From contig CP126121.1 in NCBI GenBank assembly GCA_030123625.1, positions 1,466,179 to 1,530,178 of the forward strand: a stretch of DNA of 64,000 bases. The letters run 5' to 3'. Below are positions 17,467-25,679 of this stretch, piece after piece (position 1 is the first letter of the stretch; each line of letters starts with the position of its first letter). The stretch is from Nitrospira sp. GTDB taxonomy: Bacteria; Nitrospirota; Nitrospiria; Nitrospirales; Nitrospiraceae. A program made the position numbers and the translations under genes. The notes under the pieces were generated by a model. It was given only the letters and a program-made list of their open reading frames with translations. It was not told the DNA's origin and ran no database searches.

Positions 17467-20205
17467 TTACAAAACTATCTTCCGCAAGCGCAACGCGTTC
17501 CCGATGACCGAGACGGAACTGAAGGTCATGGCGGCGCTAGCAATCATGGGGCTCAAGAGCACCCCAACGAATGGATAGAGGACTCCAGCCGCGATAGGCA
17601 CACCCAATATATTGTAAACAAAGGCGAAGAAGAGATTCTGCCGGATGTTCCTCATTGTCCCACGGCTCAAACGGCGCGCCCGCGCAATAGCTCGGAGGTC
17701 GCCCTTCACGAGCGTCACTCCCGCGCTTTCCATCGCCACATCTGTCCCCGTTCCCATGGCAATCCCTACGTGTGCTTGCGCCAAAGCCGGTGCATCGTTG
17801 ATCCCGTCTCCCGCCATGGCTACGATATGACCTTCAGATTGGAACCGCTTGATGGCTGCCGCCTTTTGCTCGGGCAAGACTTCGGCCTGCACGTCGTCGA
17901 TCTTGAGCCGGCGAGCCACAGACTCGGCGGTCGTCCGATTGTCGCCGGTCAGCATCACGATCCGCAAACCCTCCTGGTGTAACAGATCAATAGCCTCCGA
18001 CGTAGAAGCCTTGACCGGATCAGCAACCCCCAGTAAGCCGGCCGGCTCCCCATCGATCGCCGCAAACATGACGGTCTGGCCTTCTTGTCTGAGCGGCTCA
18101 GCCTGGGTCAATAACGGCAGGGTCGGGACGTTGAATTCGTTGAGAAAAGGGACCGTGCCCACTGCGACTACCCGGCCCTCAACCGTACCAGTGACTCCTT
18201 TTCCCGTGAGTGAGCGAAAGTTCTGGGTTTTCGCCGGAACGATCCCTCTATTTTGAGCACCGGATACAATCGCCGCGGCAAGCGGGTGCTCGCTGTTCTG
18301 CTCGAGACCCGATACAAGCCGAAGCAACTCGGTTTCCGTCACGGTCGATAGAGAGGACACTGTCATCAGGCGAGGTTTGCCTTCCGTCAATGTCCCTGTT
18401 TTATCGACCACCAGAACATCAACCTTCGCCAAGGTCTCAAGCGCTTCGGCATTGCGGATCAACACGCCCGCGGTCGCGCCGCGGCCCGTCCCCACCATGA
18501 TGGACATGGGAGTCGCCAGTCCTACCGCACAGGGGCATGCGATGATCAACACGGCAACCGCGTTGAGTAGGGCATAGGCCAGGCGTGGCTCAGGACCGTA
18601 GAGCGCCCAGACTACGAACGTGAGGGCAGCGACGAGAATGACGATAGGAACGAAATAGGCGGCGACGAGATCGGCCAGCCGCTGAATCGGCGCCCGAGTG
18701 CGTTGCGCCTCGCTGACCATGCGGACAATCTGCGCCAGCAGCGTCTCCCGACCGACCCGCTCGGCCCGCATCACAAAACTGCCTGTCCCATTGACCGTTG
18801 CTCCAATCACTCTGTGACCTGTCTGCTTCTCCACCGGAATTGACTCGCCGGTGACCATGGATTCATCGACCGCGCTTGTCCCTTCCACCACCACACCATC
18901 CACGGGAATCTTTTCACCCGGTCTCACGCGCAACCGATCACCGACCTGAACTTGCTCCAGCGGGATATCTTCTTCATGGGCGTCGCCATGAACAACTCGG
19001 GCCGTTCTCGGTGCGAGCCCCAGCAGCGCCTTAAGAGCACTACTGGTCCGGCTACGCGCCCGCAACTCCAAGACCTGCCCCAATAAAACGAGGGCCACGA
19101 TGACGACCGCCGGTTCAAAATAGACGGCAAGCTCGCCGCCGTGGACGCGGAATGAGTCAGGAAAGATCCGAGGCACAAGCGTTGCCGCGACGCTGTACAG
19201 GTACGCGGCGCCGGTCCCCAGGCCGATGAGTGTAAACATGTTGAGATGCCGATTGACGATCGAAGCCCACGCCCGTTCGAACAGCGGCCGACCGATCCAG
19301 AGCACCACCGGCGTCGCCAACACAAACTGAAACCAGATCAATGCTCTTCCTGAAAAGAGCTGCTGTAACGGTTGGCCCGGAAGCATCTCGGAGATCATCA
19401 ACGCGAGAATGGGTGAACCGAGAACCACACTCCGCCAAAACCGGCTGCTCATATCGACCAATTCGGGGTTGCTCTCTTCCGCTGTTACCGTACGCGGCTC
19501 TAACGCCATCCCGCATATCGGACAATTCCCGGGATCGGCCTGCACGATCTCCGGATGCATCGGACAGGTATATTCGGTACGGGTCGGCAGAGCGGCCACA
19601 TCGGCCGGCTCTAAAGCCATTCCACAAATAGGACAAGCCCCTGGCTTCGATTCGAGTACCTCGGGATCCATCGGACAGACATACTTCGTGACTCCGTCGG
19701 CCGGTACGGGCATCGGTTTCGGAGTCCGTTGTTCCGGCGGGGTCAGGTAATAGCCGGGATCGGCTCGGAATTTTTCAAGACATCTGGCGGCACAAAAATA
19801 GTATTTCTGGCCGCGATACTCGTACGAACCGGCCGCGGTGGCAGGCTGGACCGTCATCCCGCACACAGGATCGGTCTCGCCGATTGCCGGTGCCGGCTGA
19901 ACCGACATCATCATGGGCAACGGCTTTTTCTTGCCCAATGAAATGAGACCGGCCGGCGCGGACTTCAAGAACCGTTCTGGATCGGCTTTGAATGTATCGA
20001 GACAGGATACCGAGCAGAAAGAGTACGTCTTACCTTGGTAGTTGTACTGCCCTGCCGCAGTGGCGGGGTCCACCTGCATCCCGCATACCGGATCGATGTC
20101 CGACCCAGCGTGCGAAGACATGTGAGTCATCGGTCTCTGCTCGCTCATATCGTTCTCTCCTGGATGATGAGTCCCGCAACAGCTGCCTGTCGATTGATCG
20201 GCCAT
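17467..20205 (-). CDS. copA: Cu(I)-exporting P1B-type ATPase with two YHS and two HMBD domains
   Basis: A 912-residue copper ATPase starting after AAAGGAGA. The N-terminal third holds four small metal-binding modules: two YHS domains ([19 protein letters not shown] and [19 protein letters not shown]) and two HMBD motifs ([20 protein letters not shown] and [20 protein letters not shown]). The core has the TGES actuator loop in [12 protein letters not shown], the metal-site CPC in [14 protein letters not shown], the phosphorylation site [11 protein letters not shown], the HP locus [14 protein letters not shown] and the hinge [13 protein letters not shown]. It exports Cu(I) from the cytoplasm. 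It lies downstream of the ECF sigma and DsbA-like genes on the same strand, so copper sensing and redox folding are probably linked. Confidence 0.93.
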   Translation of the reverse strand: MADQSTGSCCGTHHPGENDMSEQRPMTHMSSHAGSDIDPVCGMQVDPATAAGQYNYQGKTYSFCSVSCLDTFKADPERFLKSAPAGLISLGKKKPLPMMMSVQPAPAIGETDPVCGMTVQPATAAGSYEYRGQKYYFCAARCLEKFRADPGYYLTPPEQRTPKPMPVPADGVTKYVCPMDPEVLESKPGACPICGMALEPADVAALPTRTEYTCPMHPEIVQADPGNCPICGMALEPRTVTAEESNPELVDMSSRFWRSVVLGSPILALMISEMLPGQPLQQLFSGRALIWFQFVLATPVVLWIGRPLFERAWASIVNRHLNMFTLIGLGTGAAYLYSVAATLVPRIFPDSFRVHGGELAVYFEPAVVIVALVLLGQVLELRARSRTSSALKALLGLAPRTARVVHGDAHEEDIPLEQVQVGDRLRVRPGEKIPVDGVVVEGTSAVDESMVTGESIPVEKQTGHRVIGATVNGTGSFVMRAERVGRETLLAQIVRMVSEAQRTRAPIQRLADLVAAYFVPIVILVAALTFVVWALYGPEPRLAYALLNAVAVLIIACPCAVGLATPMSIMVGTGRGATAGVLIRNAEALETLAKVDVLVVDKTGTLTEGKPRLMTVSSLSTVTETELLRLVSGLEQNSEHPLAAAIVSGAQNRGIVPAKTQNFRSLTGKGVTGTVEGRVVAVGTVPFLNEFNVPTLPLLTQAEPLRQEGQTVMFAAIDGEPAGLLGVADPVKASTSEAIDLLHQEGLRIVMLTGDNRTTAESVARRLKIDDVQAEVLPEQKAAAIKRFQSEGHIVAMAGDGINDAPALAQAHVGIAMGTGTDVAMESAGVTLVKGDLRAIARARRLSRGTMRNIRQNLFFAFVYNILGVPIAAGVLYPFVGVLLSPMIASAAMTFSSVSVIGNALRLRKIVL

Positions 20206-20346
20206 GATCCGTCTCCTTTCATCTTATCCGGTCTGCTTGCTCAATGTCGCCTTCACTTTTTAAAGACGGACGGGAGCGCCGAATATTACAGAGAGCCGGT
20301 CGGTACGATGAAAGCGATCAGAAAAAGGCTGAAACAGGCGGGGCAG

Positions 20347-20910
20347 CTAGCCGCAGGTGCAGTTGAGGCACCCATGTTGACTACAGATTCCACAGGCCCG
20401 TTCGAGAACGGCCCGTAAGGATTGTCGCGCTCGATGTAAACGAACCGTGAGATTGTTTCGCGATATCTTTAGTTCCTTCGCAACCTGTGTCGGCGATTCG
20501 CCGTCGAGATCGATGCGTTTGATGAGTTCCGCATAGCTCCCATGGAGGCTCGGAAGGAGACCGTGAAGACAAGCGCAGGCGGCAGCCTGTAGCTCGTCAG
20601 GCGGCGGTTCCTGATGATTGCCCGAAATCGTCAACTCCCGCAGGAAGGCCTCATTCCGACGAGCCTCGGCTCCATGAGAACGATAATAATCGGCCACCGT
20701 ATGGCGGAGAATGCGATAGAACCAGGCGACCACACTTTGCTCGTTATTCAAAGAATGGGAGCGCCCGACCGCCTTGGTGAAGCTTTGTTGCAGGATATCG
20801 TCCGCGACAACCTCATCGCCGACTCGACGTCGAACAAATTGCCTGAAGGCGGGCTCATTCTCCAGAAGTCGTTGCATGACTCCGCTCGTTCTACCCTCCT
20901 GCATCCTCAT
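20347..20910 (-). CDS. ECF sigma factor with Cys-rich C-terminal tail
   Basis: A 187-residue sigma-70 family protein. Region 2 spans LENEPAFRQFVRRRVGDEVV to WFYRILRHTVADYYRS, and region 4 has the HTH ESPTQVAKELKISRNNLTVR. The last 15 residues carry five Cys and one His with spacing C-x2-C-x2-H-x-C-x2-C-x-C (CGICSQHGCLNCTCG). CorE-type sigma factors carry C-terminal Cys-rich domains that bind copper or cadmium and replace an anti-sigma factor; this tail is shorter but similar in idea. No anti-sigma gene is adjacent. It lies 10 nt after the DsbA-like gene and before copA, so I infer direct metal-dependent control of this operon. Confidence 0.82.
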   Translation of the reverse strand: MRMQEGRTSGVMQRLLENEPAFRQFVRRRVGDEVVADDILQQSFTKAVGRSHSLNNEQSVVAWFYRILRHTVADYYRSHGAEARRNEAFLRELTISGNHQEPPPDELQAAACACLHGLLPSLHGSYAELIKRIDLDGESPTQVAKELKISRNNLTVRLHRARQSLRAVLERACGICSQHGCLNCTCG

Positions 20911-20920
20911 TCCTCACCCA

Positions 20921-21577
20921 TCACTTTTTCGCGTCGGCTTCGAGAATGCTCCGGATGATGGTCACGACGTTCTCAGGCGTCATGTTGGCGCCATCGACTT
21001 TGATGTTCCCGTCCAGCAAGAGCGACGGCGTGGACGATACCTTGATGCGCTCTCCCCAACGACGCCCTTCTTCGAACAACTTGGCCGGCTTTCCGCTCTC
21101 CATTCCGGCTTCGAACGCCGGGACATCCAGGCCGGCCTCTTTGATCAACAACGACCGTATGGAGCGATCGAGTACCCCGTCGACTTTGTCCTTGTGAATC
21201 GTGCGGAACAAGATCGTCTTCATTTGATCGCCCTTCCCCATCAGCTTCGCTTGCTCATACATATCGAACACGGTCGGAAGTTTTCCCGGGATGACGGGAA
21301 ATCCGACCATCGTGATGTCCACCTTGTTCCCGAACTCTTTCAGAAGGAGCGGCACCCCGGTTTCCTCGAAATGATGACAATGCGGACAGTAGAAGTCCGC
21401 GAACTCGACGACCTTCACCTTCCCCGGCTGATGGGTCGACGGCTCGTCCTTGAGTATTTCGAACTTGCCCTTCAGCTCCGGCTTGGCCGCCTGCGCACTC
21501 ATCGGCGCGTGGAGCAGTCCGACCGTTCCCATCACCATCAGAGCCATTTTCCACATCGACGTCATCCGACCATTCAT
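20921..21577 (-). CDS. DsbA/thioredoxin-fold secreted disulfide oxidoreductase
   Basis: A 218-residue periplasmic protein with a signal peptide (MWKMALMVMGTVGLLHAPMSAQA) and a DsbA-type active site CPHC in FADFYCPHCHHFEETG. The helical insertion covers ~100-165, and the cis-Pro loop reads VSSTPSLLLDGN. It would form or shuffle disulfides in exported proteins. The CPHC motif is that of DsbA rather than of TlpA (WCxPC). It heads the dsbA-like/ECF/copA operon, so its target may be a Cys-rich copper protein. The start has GGAG seven bases upstream. A -10 box TATAAT on the minus strand at 21612-21617 gives a short leader. Confidence 0.85.
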   Translation of the reverse strand: MNGRMTSMWKMALMVMGTVGLLHAPMSAQAAKPELKGKFEILKDEPSTHQPGKVKVVEFADFYCPHCHHFEETGVPLLLKEFGNKVDITMVGFPVIPGKLPTVFDMYEQAKLMGKGDQMKTILFRTIHKDKVDGVLDRSIRSLLIKEAGLDVPAFEAGMESGKPAKLFEEGRRWGERIKVSSTPSLLLDGNIKVDGANMTPENVVTIIRSILEADAKK

Positions 21578-21611
21578 CTCGTACTCCTTTCACAGCAAAT
21601 AACCGATGCTC

Positions 21612-21617
21612 ATTATA
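21612..21617 (-). promoter_or_regulatory. -10 box of the dsbA-like/ECF/copA operon
   Basis: The minus strand reads TATAAT here, 34 bases before the ATG at 21577, which would give an mRNA leader of about 28 nt containing the GGAG site. The -35 region is poor, so an activator or another sigma factor may help. Position and sequence are seen; use is inferred. Confidence 0.45.
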
Positions 21618-21652
21618 GCGGATAGAGAGCGGCCTTTTCCCTTTGTTATATT

Positions 21653-21661
21653 TGTTATAAT
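21653..21661 (+). promoter_or_regulatory. Extended -10 promoter placing the slp start codon at +1
   Basis: The sequence TGTTATAAT is a perfect extended -10 element. Its last T is seven bases before the A of the ATG at 21668, the usual distance to the transcription start. The slp message is therefore predicted to be leaderless. No ribosome site precedes the ATG, which fits. There is no good -35 box, as is normal for extended -10 promoters. Confidence 0.5.
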
Positions 21662-21667
21662 TGGGCA

Positions 21668-22207
21668 ATGCGCCCAACCCCCTGTGCACCCCTCGTCTCC
21701 GCATTCGTCATGCTCACAGGCTGTGCCTTAACCGGTGGTCAGGCCGAGACGCTCACCTCCGACGCGCCTTCCATCAGTTATGCGCAGGTAAAAGCCGCTC
21801 CGGAATCTTACAACGGACAGCCGGTCACATTCGGCGGGAAAGTGCTGGGAGCACGTCGACTCAAAGAAGGAACCAGGATTGAGATACTTCAATTGCCTTT
21901 GACCGACTCCCTTCGTCCGACAGTGGACCTCGGCAAATCCCAAGGTCGGTTCGTCGCCCAACAGAAGGAATTTCTCGACCCTGCAACGGTTCCGCCCGGC
22001 ACGTTCGTCACCGTGACCGGAGAGATGGCCGGTTCCCTTACCTTGCCGCTCGATGAAACCGAATACACGTATCCACTCGTGCGCATCAACAATCTACGCG
22101 TGTGGACGGAGGACGATGAGGAGGCACCTCGCATTCGCCGGCCCATCGGCCCCTATTGGAGCCCGTACTGGTCGCCGTACTTGCGTTCTTGGCCCTACTA
22201 CTGGTGA
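21668..22207 (+). CDS. slp: Slp-family outer-membrane lipoprotein
   Basis: A 179-residue lipoprotein. The signal peptide ends in the lipobox LTGC, giving a mature N-terminal Cys. The body (ISYAQVKAAPESYNGQPVTF, GGKVLGARRLKEGTRIEILQ and a later FVTVTGEMAG) matches the Slp plan, in which a small beta domain is attached to the outer membrane. E. coli Slp is induced by starvation and acid stress; the function here is unknown. The C-terminus is a Pro/Trp/Tyr-rich tail with a repeated PYWSP motif. There is no ribosome binding site before the ATG, and a -10 box lies so close that the mRNA should start at the ATG itself. It is divergent from the dsbA-like gene. Confidence 0.75.
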   Translation: MRPTPCAPLVSAFVMLTGCALTGGQAETLTSDAPSISYAQVKAAPESYNGQPVTFGGKVLGARRLKEGTRIEILQLPLTDSLRPTVDLGKSQGRFVAQQKEFLDPATVPPGTFVTVTGEMAGSLTLPLDETEYTYPLVRINNLRVWTEDDEEAPRIRRPIGPYWSPYWSPYLRSWPYYW

Positions 22208-22282
22208 GCGCTATCGATCCGAGGCGCCCACGAGTCGCCATCCCAAAGACATCACAATTGCCGGACGATGACGAAGCCATAG

Positions 22283-23026
22283 ATGCCCGCCCGATTGAGA
22301 ACACGCATGGCGAAGACGGCCGGCCGGAAAGATCGAAGAAAGAAGCGGGGGTCCTCGAACCTGAGCTCGTTCATCGTGACCACACTGAAGGAACACATCG
22401 TTCACTGGCACTACCCGCCGGAACATCGGTTGACCGAAGACGAATTGTGCAAGACGTTCGGTGTGAGTCGGAGTCCGGTTCGGGAGGCACTCAGGGTACT
22501 GGCGTCCGACGGCTTCGTCAAAAAACTGCCGAATCGCGGCTATGTGGTCAAGCAATATAGTATCGAAGAAATCGAGGAGCTGTACGACGTGCGCTTGGCC
22601 TTGGAACTCTACACCGTCGAACGCTTAGCAACCAAAGGGCCGTCGGCGCAGCTTGCCGCCGAGCTCAGAGATCTCAAACAAACCTGGACCGCACTCTGGA
22701 AAGAATCGTCCAAAAAGCCCGAGGAGTTTGCCATACTGGACACGCTTTTTCACGACACACTGGCCCGAGCCGTAGGGAATACATCGCTCCTCCGGCACCT
22801 TCGAACCATCAATGAGCGATTGACCTTATTTCGAATGCTGGATTTTGAGAACCAAGAGCGAGCCGAACGCACCTGTCGCCAACATCTCGAGATTGTGAAG
22901 CGGATTATGGCCGAGGATGCGCCGGGCGCACGCGCCGCCATGCAGGAGAACATTCAAGAAGGACGGACCAACATCCAGACAGCGATTAAGGACGCGCTGG
23001 CCAGAGCGTATCTCAAGAAAACTTAG
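22283..23026 (+). CDS. GntR-family regulator with FCD domain (copy 1)
   Basis: A 247-residue transcription factor. A basic N-terminal tail precedes the winged helix (residues ~35-100: HYPPEHRLTEDELCKTFGVS, RSPVREALRVLASDGFVKKL). The helical FCD ligand domain follows, with the metal/ligand residues spread over LYDVRLALELYTVERLA, ILDTLFHDTLARAVGN and CRQHLEIVKRIMAEDAPGA. Start is uncertain; an ATG at 22307 would drop eight residues. It is a close paralogue of the regulator at 23509, so the pair arose by tandem duplication. Placed at the head of the ureide cluster, it probably senses biuret, triuret or a breakdown product; that is inference. Confidence 0.82.
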   Translation: MPARLRTRMAKTAGRKDRRKKRGSSNLSSFIVTTLKEHIVHWHYPPEHRLTEDELCKTFGVSRSPVREALRVLASDGFVKKLPNRGYVVKQYSIEEIEELYDVRLALELYTVERLATKGPSAQLAAELRDLKQTWTALWKESSKKPEEFAILDTLFHDTLARAVGNTSLLRHLRTINERLTLFRMLDFENQERAERTCRQHLEIVKRIMAEDAPGARAAMQENIQEGRTNIQTAIKDALARAYLKKT

Positions 23027-23508
23027 GAGCGCCGGTAATCACGCAACAATGGACTGCCCACCCTATGCTTCCAGCCGGAGCTTTTGCATGTTTGCCTCTC
23101 TTACAATTCCCCTCATTACGGCGAAATAGAGGAAAAGAAATCCCTATTGAATATGGAGCGGGTCACCACCGCGCAGCGATCGCGGTAGTCATTCGCCGTT
23201 CGCAAGGCGCTGCCCTTGCTTGACACGACGCGCAATCCCTCGACCGTTCGAGGCGGTCGAGGGATTCTCGGTCAGGATGAGAACACTCGCCTCGTATCCC
23301 GTCTTCAACCACCCGATTCGTCGCCTTGAGGGAAAATGGATCGCAGTGTCCGTTCCCTCAAAACTCGCCACTCTTCCTTCCGTAGCGAGCGAGCCGGAGA
23401 ACACTCAAAGACAGATTGCACTTGTACTCGATATTGTATACAATTCAATCCGTTTTCATTCCCGGCTCAGAGCCGCCGAATGAAGAGTCGTGCCTGATCG
23501 CTTGGAAT
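23027..23508. other. Intergenic region between the two GntR genes with hairpin and operator
   Basis: No gene is supported in these 482 bases. It contains a perfect 13-bp stem with a 7-nt loop at 23234-23266 (arms AATCCCTCGACCG and CGGTCGAGGGATT). No T-run follows on either strand, so it is not a standard terminator. It also contains the 12-bp palindrome at 23433-23444. The short open frames here have no ribosome sites and overlap these structures. Confidence 0.5.
23433..23444. promoter_or_regulatory. GntR/FCD operator-like palindrome
   Basis: ATTGTATACAAT is a perfect 12-bp palindrome. It matches the TTGTATACAA-type sites bound by FCD-domain GntR regulators. It is 65 bases upstream of the ATG of the second GntR gene, placed to control it and perhaps the ureide operon after it. 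This placement also argues against any start codon for that gene upstream of the palindrome. Confidence 0.6.
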
Positions 23509-24222
23509 ATGGCAAACCTCACTAGCCGGACAAGAGACGGAGAACGCTCCAATCTTAGTTTGTCGATCGTGGCCGCACTCAAAGGCCAGATCATTCATTG
23601 GCATTACCCGCCCGAACATCGATTGACCGAGGCCGAACTATGCAAGGAGTTCGGGGTGAGTCGAAGCCCTGTCCGGGAAGCGCTTCGCATGCTGGCATCC
23701 GATGGGTTCGTGAGGAAATTGCCGAATCGAGCCTACGTCGTCAGGCAATACAACCTCGGTGAGATCGAGGAGCTATACGATCTGCGCTTGGCGTTGGAAC
23801 TCTATACCGTCGAACGCTTGGCGGCACAAAGCCCTCTCCGCCAGAACGGCAAGGAGGCCATCAGTAAACTGAAGAGCACATGGATCGAGCTGTTGAACGG
23901 ACCTGCCAAGAAGGCCGAAGAACTCGCCAGGCTAGACACCCTGTTTCACGAGACACTCGCCCAGGCCTTAGGAAACAACCCTCTATTGCAGCACCTCCGC
24001 GCCATCAATGAACGGTTGATGCTTTTTCGAATGATCGATTTCGAGAAGTCGGATCGAGCGGAAAGTACATGCCGTCAGCATCTCAGAATTTTAAAGTGTA
24101 TAACCGCCGGAGATGCTTCAGGAGCACGAACCGCGATGCAACGAAACATCGAAGAAGGAAGGAACAACGTTCATACAGCGATTAAAGACGCGCTGGCCAA
24201 AGCGTACTCATCGAAAGCTTGA
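23509..24222 (+). CDS. GntR-family regulator with FCD domain (copy 2)
   Basis: About 237 residues from the ATG at 23509; an upstream TTG at 23416 would run through a palindromic operator and is rejected. The winged helix (HYPPEHRLTEAELCKEFGVS, RSPVREALRMLASDGFVRKL) and FCD domain (LYDLRLALELYTVERLA, RLDTLFHETLAQALGN, CRQHLRILKCITAGDASGA) closely parallel copy 1. The ribosome site is weak. A TTGTATACAA palindrome 65 bases upstream suggests self-regulation. It is followed after 27 nt by the DUF2877-like gene and the ABC importer, so it probably governs the biuret/triuret operon. Why two near-identical regulators are kept is unknown; different effectors for biuret and triuret are one possibility. 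Confidence 0.85.
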   Translation: MANLTSRTRDGERSNLSLSIVAALKGQIIHWHYPPEHRLTEAELCKEFGVSRSPVREALRMLASDGFVRKLPNRAYVVRQYNLGEIEELYDLRLALELYTVERLAAQSPLRQNGKEAISKLKSTWIELLNGPAKKAEELARLDTLFHETLAQALGNNPLLQHLRAINERLMLFRMIDFEKSDRAESTCRQHLRILKCITAGDASGARTAMQRNIEEGRNNVHTAIKDALAKAYSSKA

Positions 24223-24249
24223 ACGTTTCCTATTTCATCGGGCGATGGA

Positions 24250-24564
24250 GTGCCTATCATGCATTTCCAGGCCCTTTCGGTCGGCGCCCCGGTGCCGGCT
24301 CATCATTTCAGCGGGACCGTACACAGCGTGTTCCACCAGGCCTGCAATGTGAGGCTTGAGTCTGGCGCGATGCTGACCTTCCTTCCCTCCGAGAAAGACA
24401 CCGTCGGCATCCGTTTGAATACCGCATCTCAACCTACTTTCCTGGATCCCCTTCGAGTCGGTCAGTCGTCGCCCGCCGGGGGCATCCTTCGCATCGGCGG
24501 AACCGCACGCAGCCATACATATTTCACCCGCAGGGAGGACATATGTCCGAATCATACAAACTGA
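24250..24564 (+). CDS. DUF2877-like N-terminal fragment (104 aa)
   Basis: The segment SGTVHSVFHQACNVRLESG, then GAMLTFLPSEKDTVGIRLNT and PAGGILRIGG, resembles the N-terminal part of DUF2877 proteins such as AllH/YlbF. Those proteins are linked to carbamoyl-compound (allantoin/oxamate) metabolism and are normally about 270-300 residues. Here the frame stops after 104 residues, inside the start of the next gene (22-bp overlap). It may be a decayed remnant, a domain kept on its own, or a translation-coupling leader for the importer. The family resemblance is from memory of motifs, without a search. The context, a ureide operon, fits carbamoyl chemistry. Confidence 0.45.
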   Translation: MPIMHFQALSVGAPVPAHHFSGTVHSVFHQACNVRLESGAMLTFLPSEKDTVGIRLNTASQPTFLDPLRVGQSSPAGGILRIGGTARSHTYFTRREDICPNHTN

Positions 24565-25679
24565 CGAGACGCCAAGTGCTGAAGAGGAGCGCAGCTGTCG
24601 GCGCCCTGGGAATGTTAGGGAGCTTGGACTGGATCGGCGAGGCATGGGGCGCTTCCGACAAGGTGAAGATGGGCTTTATCTTTGTGGGTCCACGAGACGA
24701 CTACGGGTACAATCAGGCACATTTTGAAGGAAAAGCGGCGGTCGCCAAGCTCGACTGGGTGAAAGCATTCGACGAAGAAAAAGTGCCGGAGACCATCGAG
24801 GTCCAAAAAACCATGGAAAGCATGGTCAAGCTGGACGGAGCTCAGGTGCTCTTCCCCACGTCGTTCGGTTATTTCGATCCTCACATTCTTAAGGTCGCGC
24901 CCCACTATCCCGCTATTCAGTTCTTACACTGTGGTGGACTCTATCAGGATGGCAAACACCCTAAAAACGTCGGTAGTTACTTCGGCTACATCGATGAGTC
25001 TCAATATATCGCCGGTATCGTGGCAGGCGGGATGAGCAAAAGCGGGAAGCTTGGGTTCGTGGCCGCCAAACCGATCTCCCAAGTGCTCCGCAACATCAAC
25101 AACTATACACTCGGCGCCCGCAGCATCAAGCCGAACACGACGGTCCATGTGATCTTCACCGGCGATTGGTCGCTCCCGGTTCGTGAAGCGGAGGCCACGA
25201 ACAGCTTAGTCGACCAAGGGATCGACGTGGTCACCTGCCATGTCGACAGTCCCAAAGTCGTCATGACGACCTGCGAAAAACGAGGCATCTACTGTACCGG
25301 ATATCATTGCAACCAATCCAAACTCGCCCCGAAAGGCTATCTCACAGGAGCCGAATGGAATTGGGCCAAAGTCTACATGGATTACGCCGAGATGATCCGT
25401 AAAGGGCAGCCAATTCCTCACCTCGTGCGAGGCGGGTTGAAGGAAGGAATCGTGCGGGTATCCGATTATAACCAGGTCGTGACTGAAGCCGTTCGCAAAC
25501 AAGCGGACGCAGCCAAAGACAAATTCATGAGCGGAGGGATGGTCGTGTACAAGGGCCCGATCAAGGACAATACCGGCCGCGTCGTCATCGCGGCGGGAAA
25601 AGAACATGTCCAAACTGATATCTGGCTGGAAAGCATGGATTGGCTGGTAGAGGGAGTCATCGGTTCAACGAAGTCGTGA
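24543..25679 (+). CDS. BMP-family ABC transporter substrate-binding protein (Tat-exported), predicted ureide binding
   Basis: A 378-residue periplasmic binding protein of the BMP/PnrA family. The N-terminus carries a Tat signal (KLTRRQVLKRSAAVGALGML). The mature part opens with VKMGFIFVGPRDDYGYNQAH, then LDGAQVLFPTSFGYFDPHIL and the hinge GMSKSGKLGFVAAKPISQVL. The family usually binds nucleosides. Here it is embedded with two isochorismatase-fold ureide hydrolases, so I infer biuret/triuret or a related ureide as ligand. The ATG at 24543 has GGGAGGA four bases upstream. It is the first component of a four-gene importer whose ATPase lies at 28384. Confidence 0.85.
   Translation: MSESYKLTRRQVLKRSAAVGALGMLGSLDWIGEAWGASDKVKMGFIFVGPRDDYGYNQAHFEGKAAVAKLDWVKAFDEEKVPETIEVQKTMESMVKLDGAQVLFPTSFGYFDPHILKVAPHYPAIQFLHCGGLYQDGKHPKNVGSYFGYIDESQYIAGIVAGGMSKSGKLGFVAAKPISQVLRNINNYTLGARSIKPNTTVHVIFTGDWSLPVREAEATNSLVDQGIDVVTCHVDSPKVVMTTCEKRGIYCTGYHCNQSKLAPKGYLTGAEWNWAKVYMDYAEMIRKGQPIPHLVRGGLKEGIVRVSDYNQVVTEAVRKQADAAKDKFMSGGMVVYKGPIKDNTGRVVIAAGKEHVQTDIWLESMDWLVEGVIGSTKS

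Noticed and set aside
22086..22304. Short frames at the boundary of slp and the first GntR gene
   Set aside because: They lack ribosome sites and family motifs and overlap established genes.
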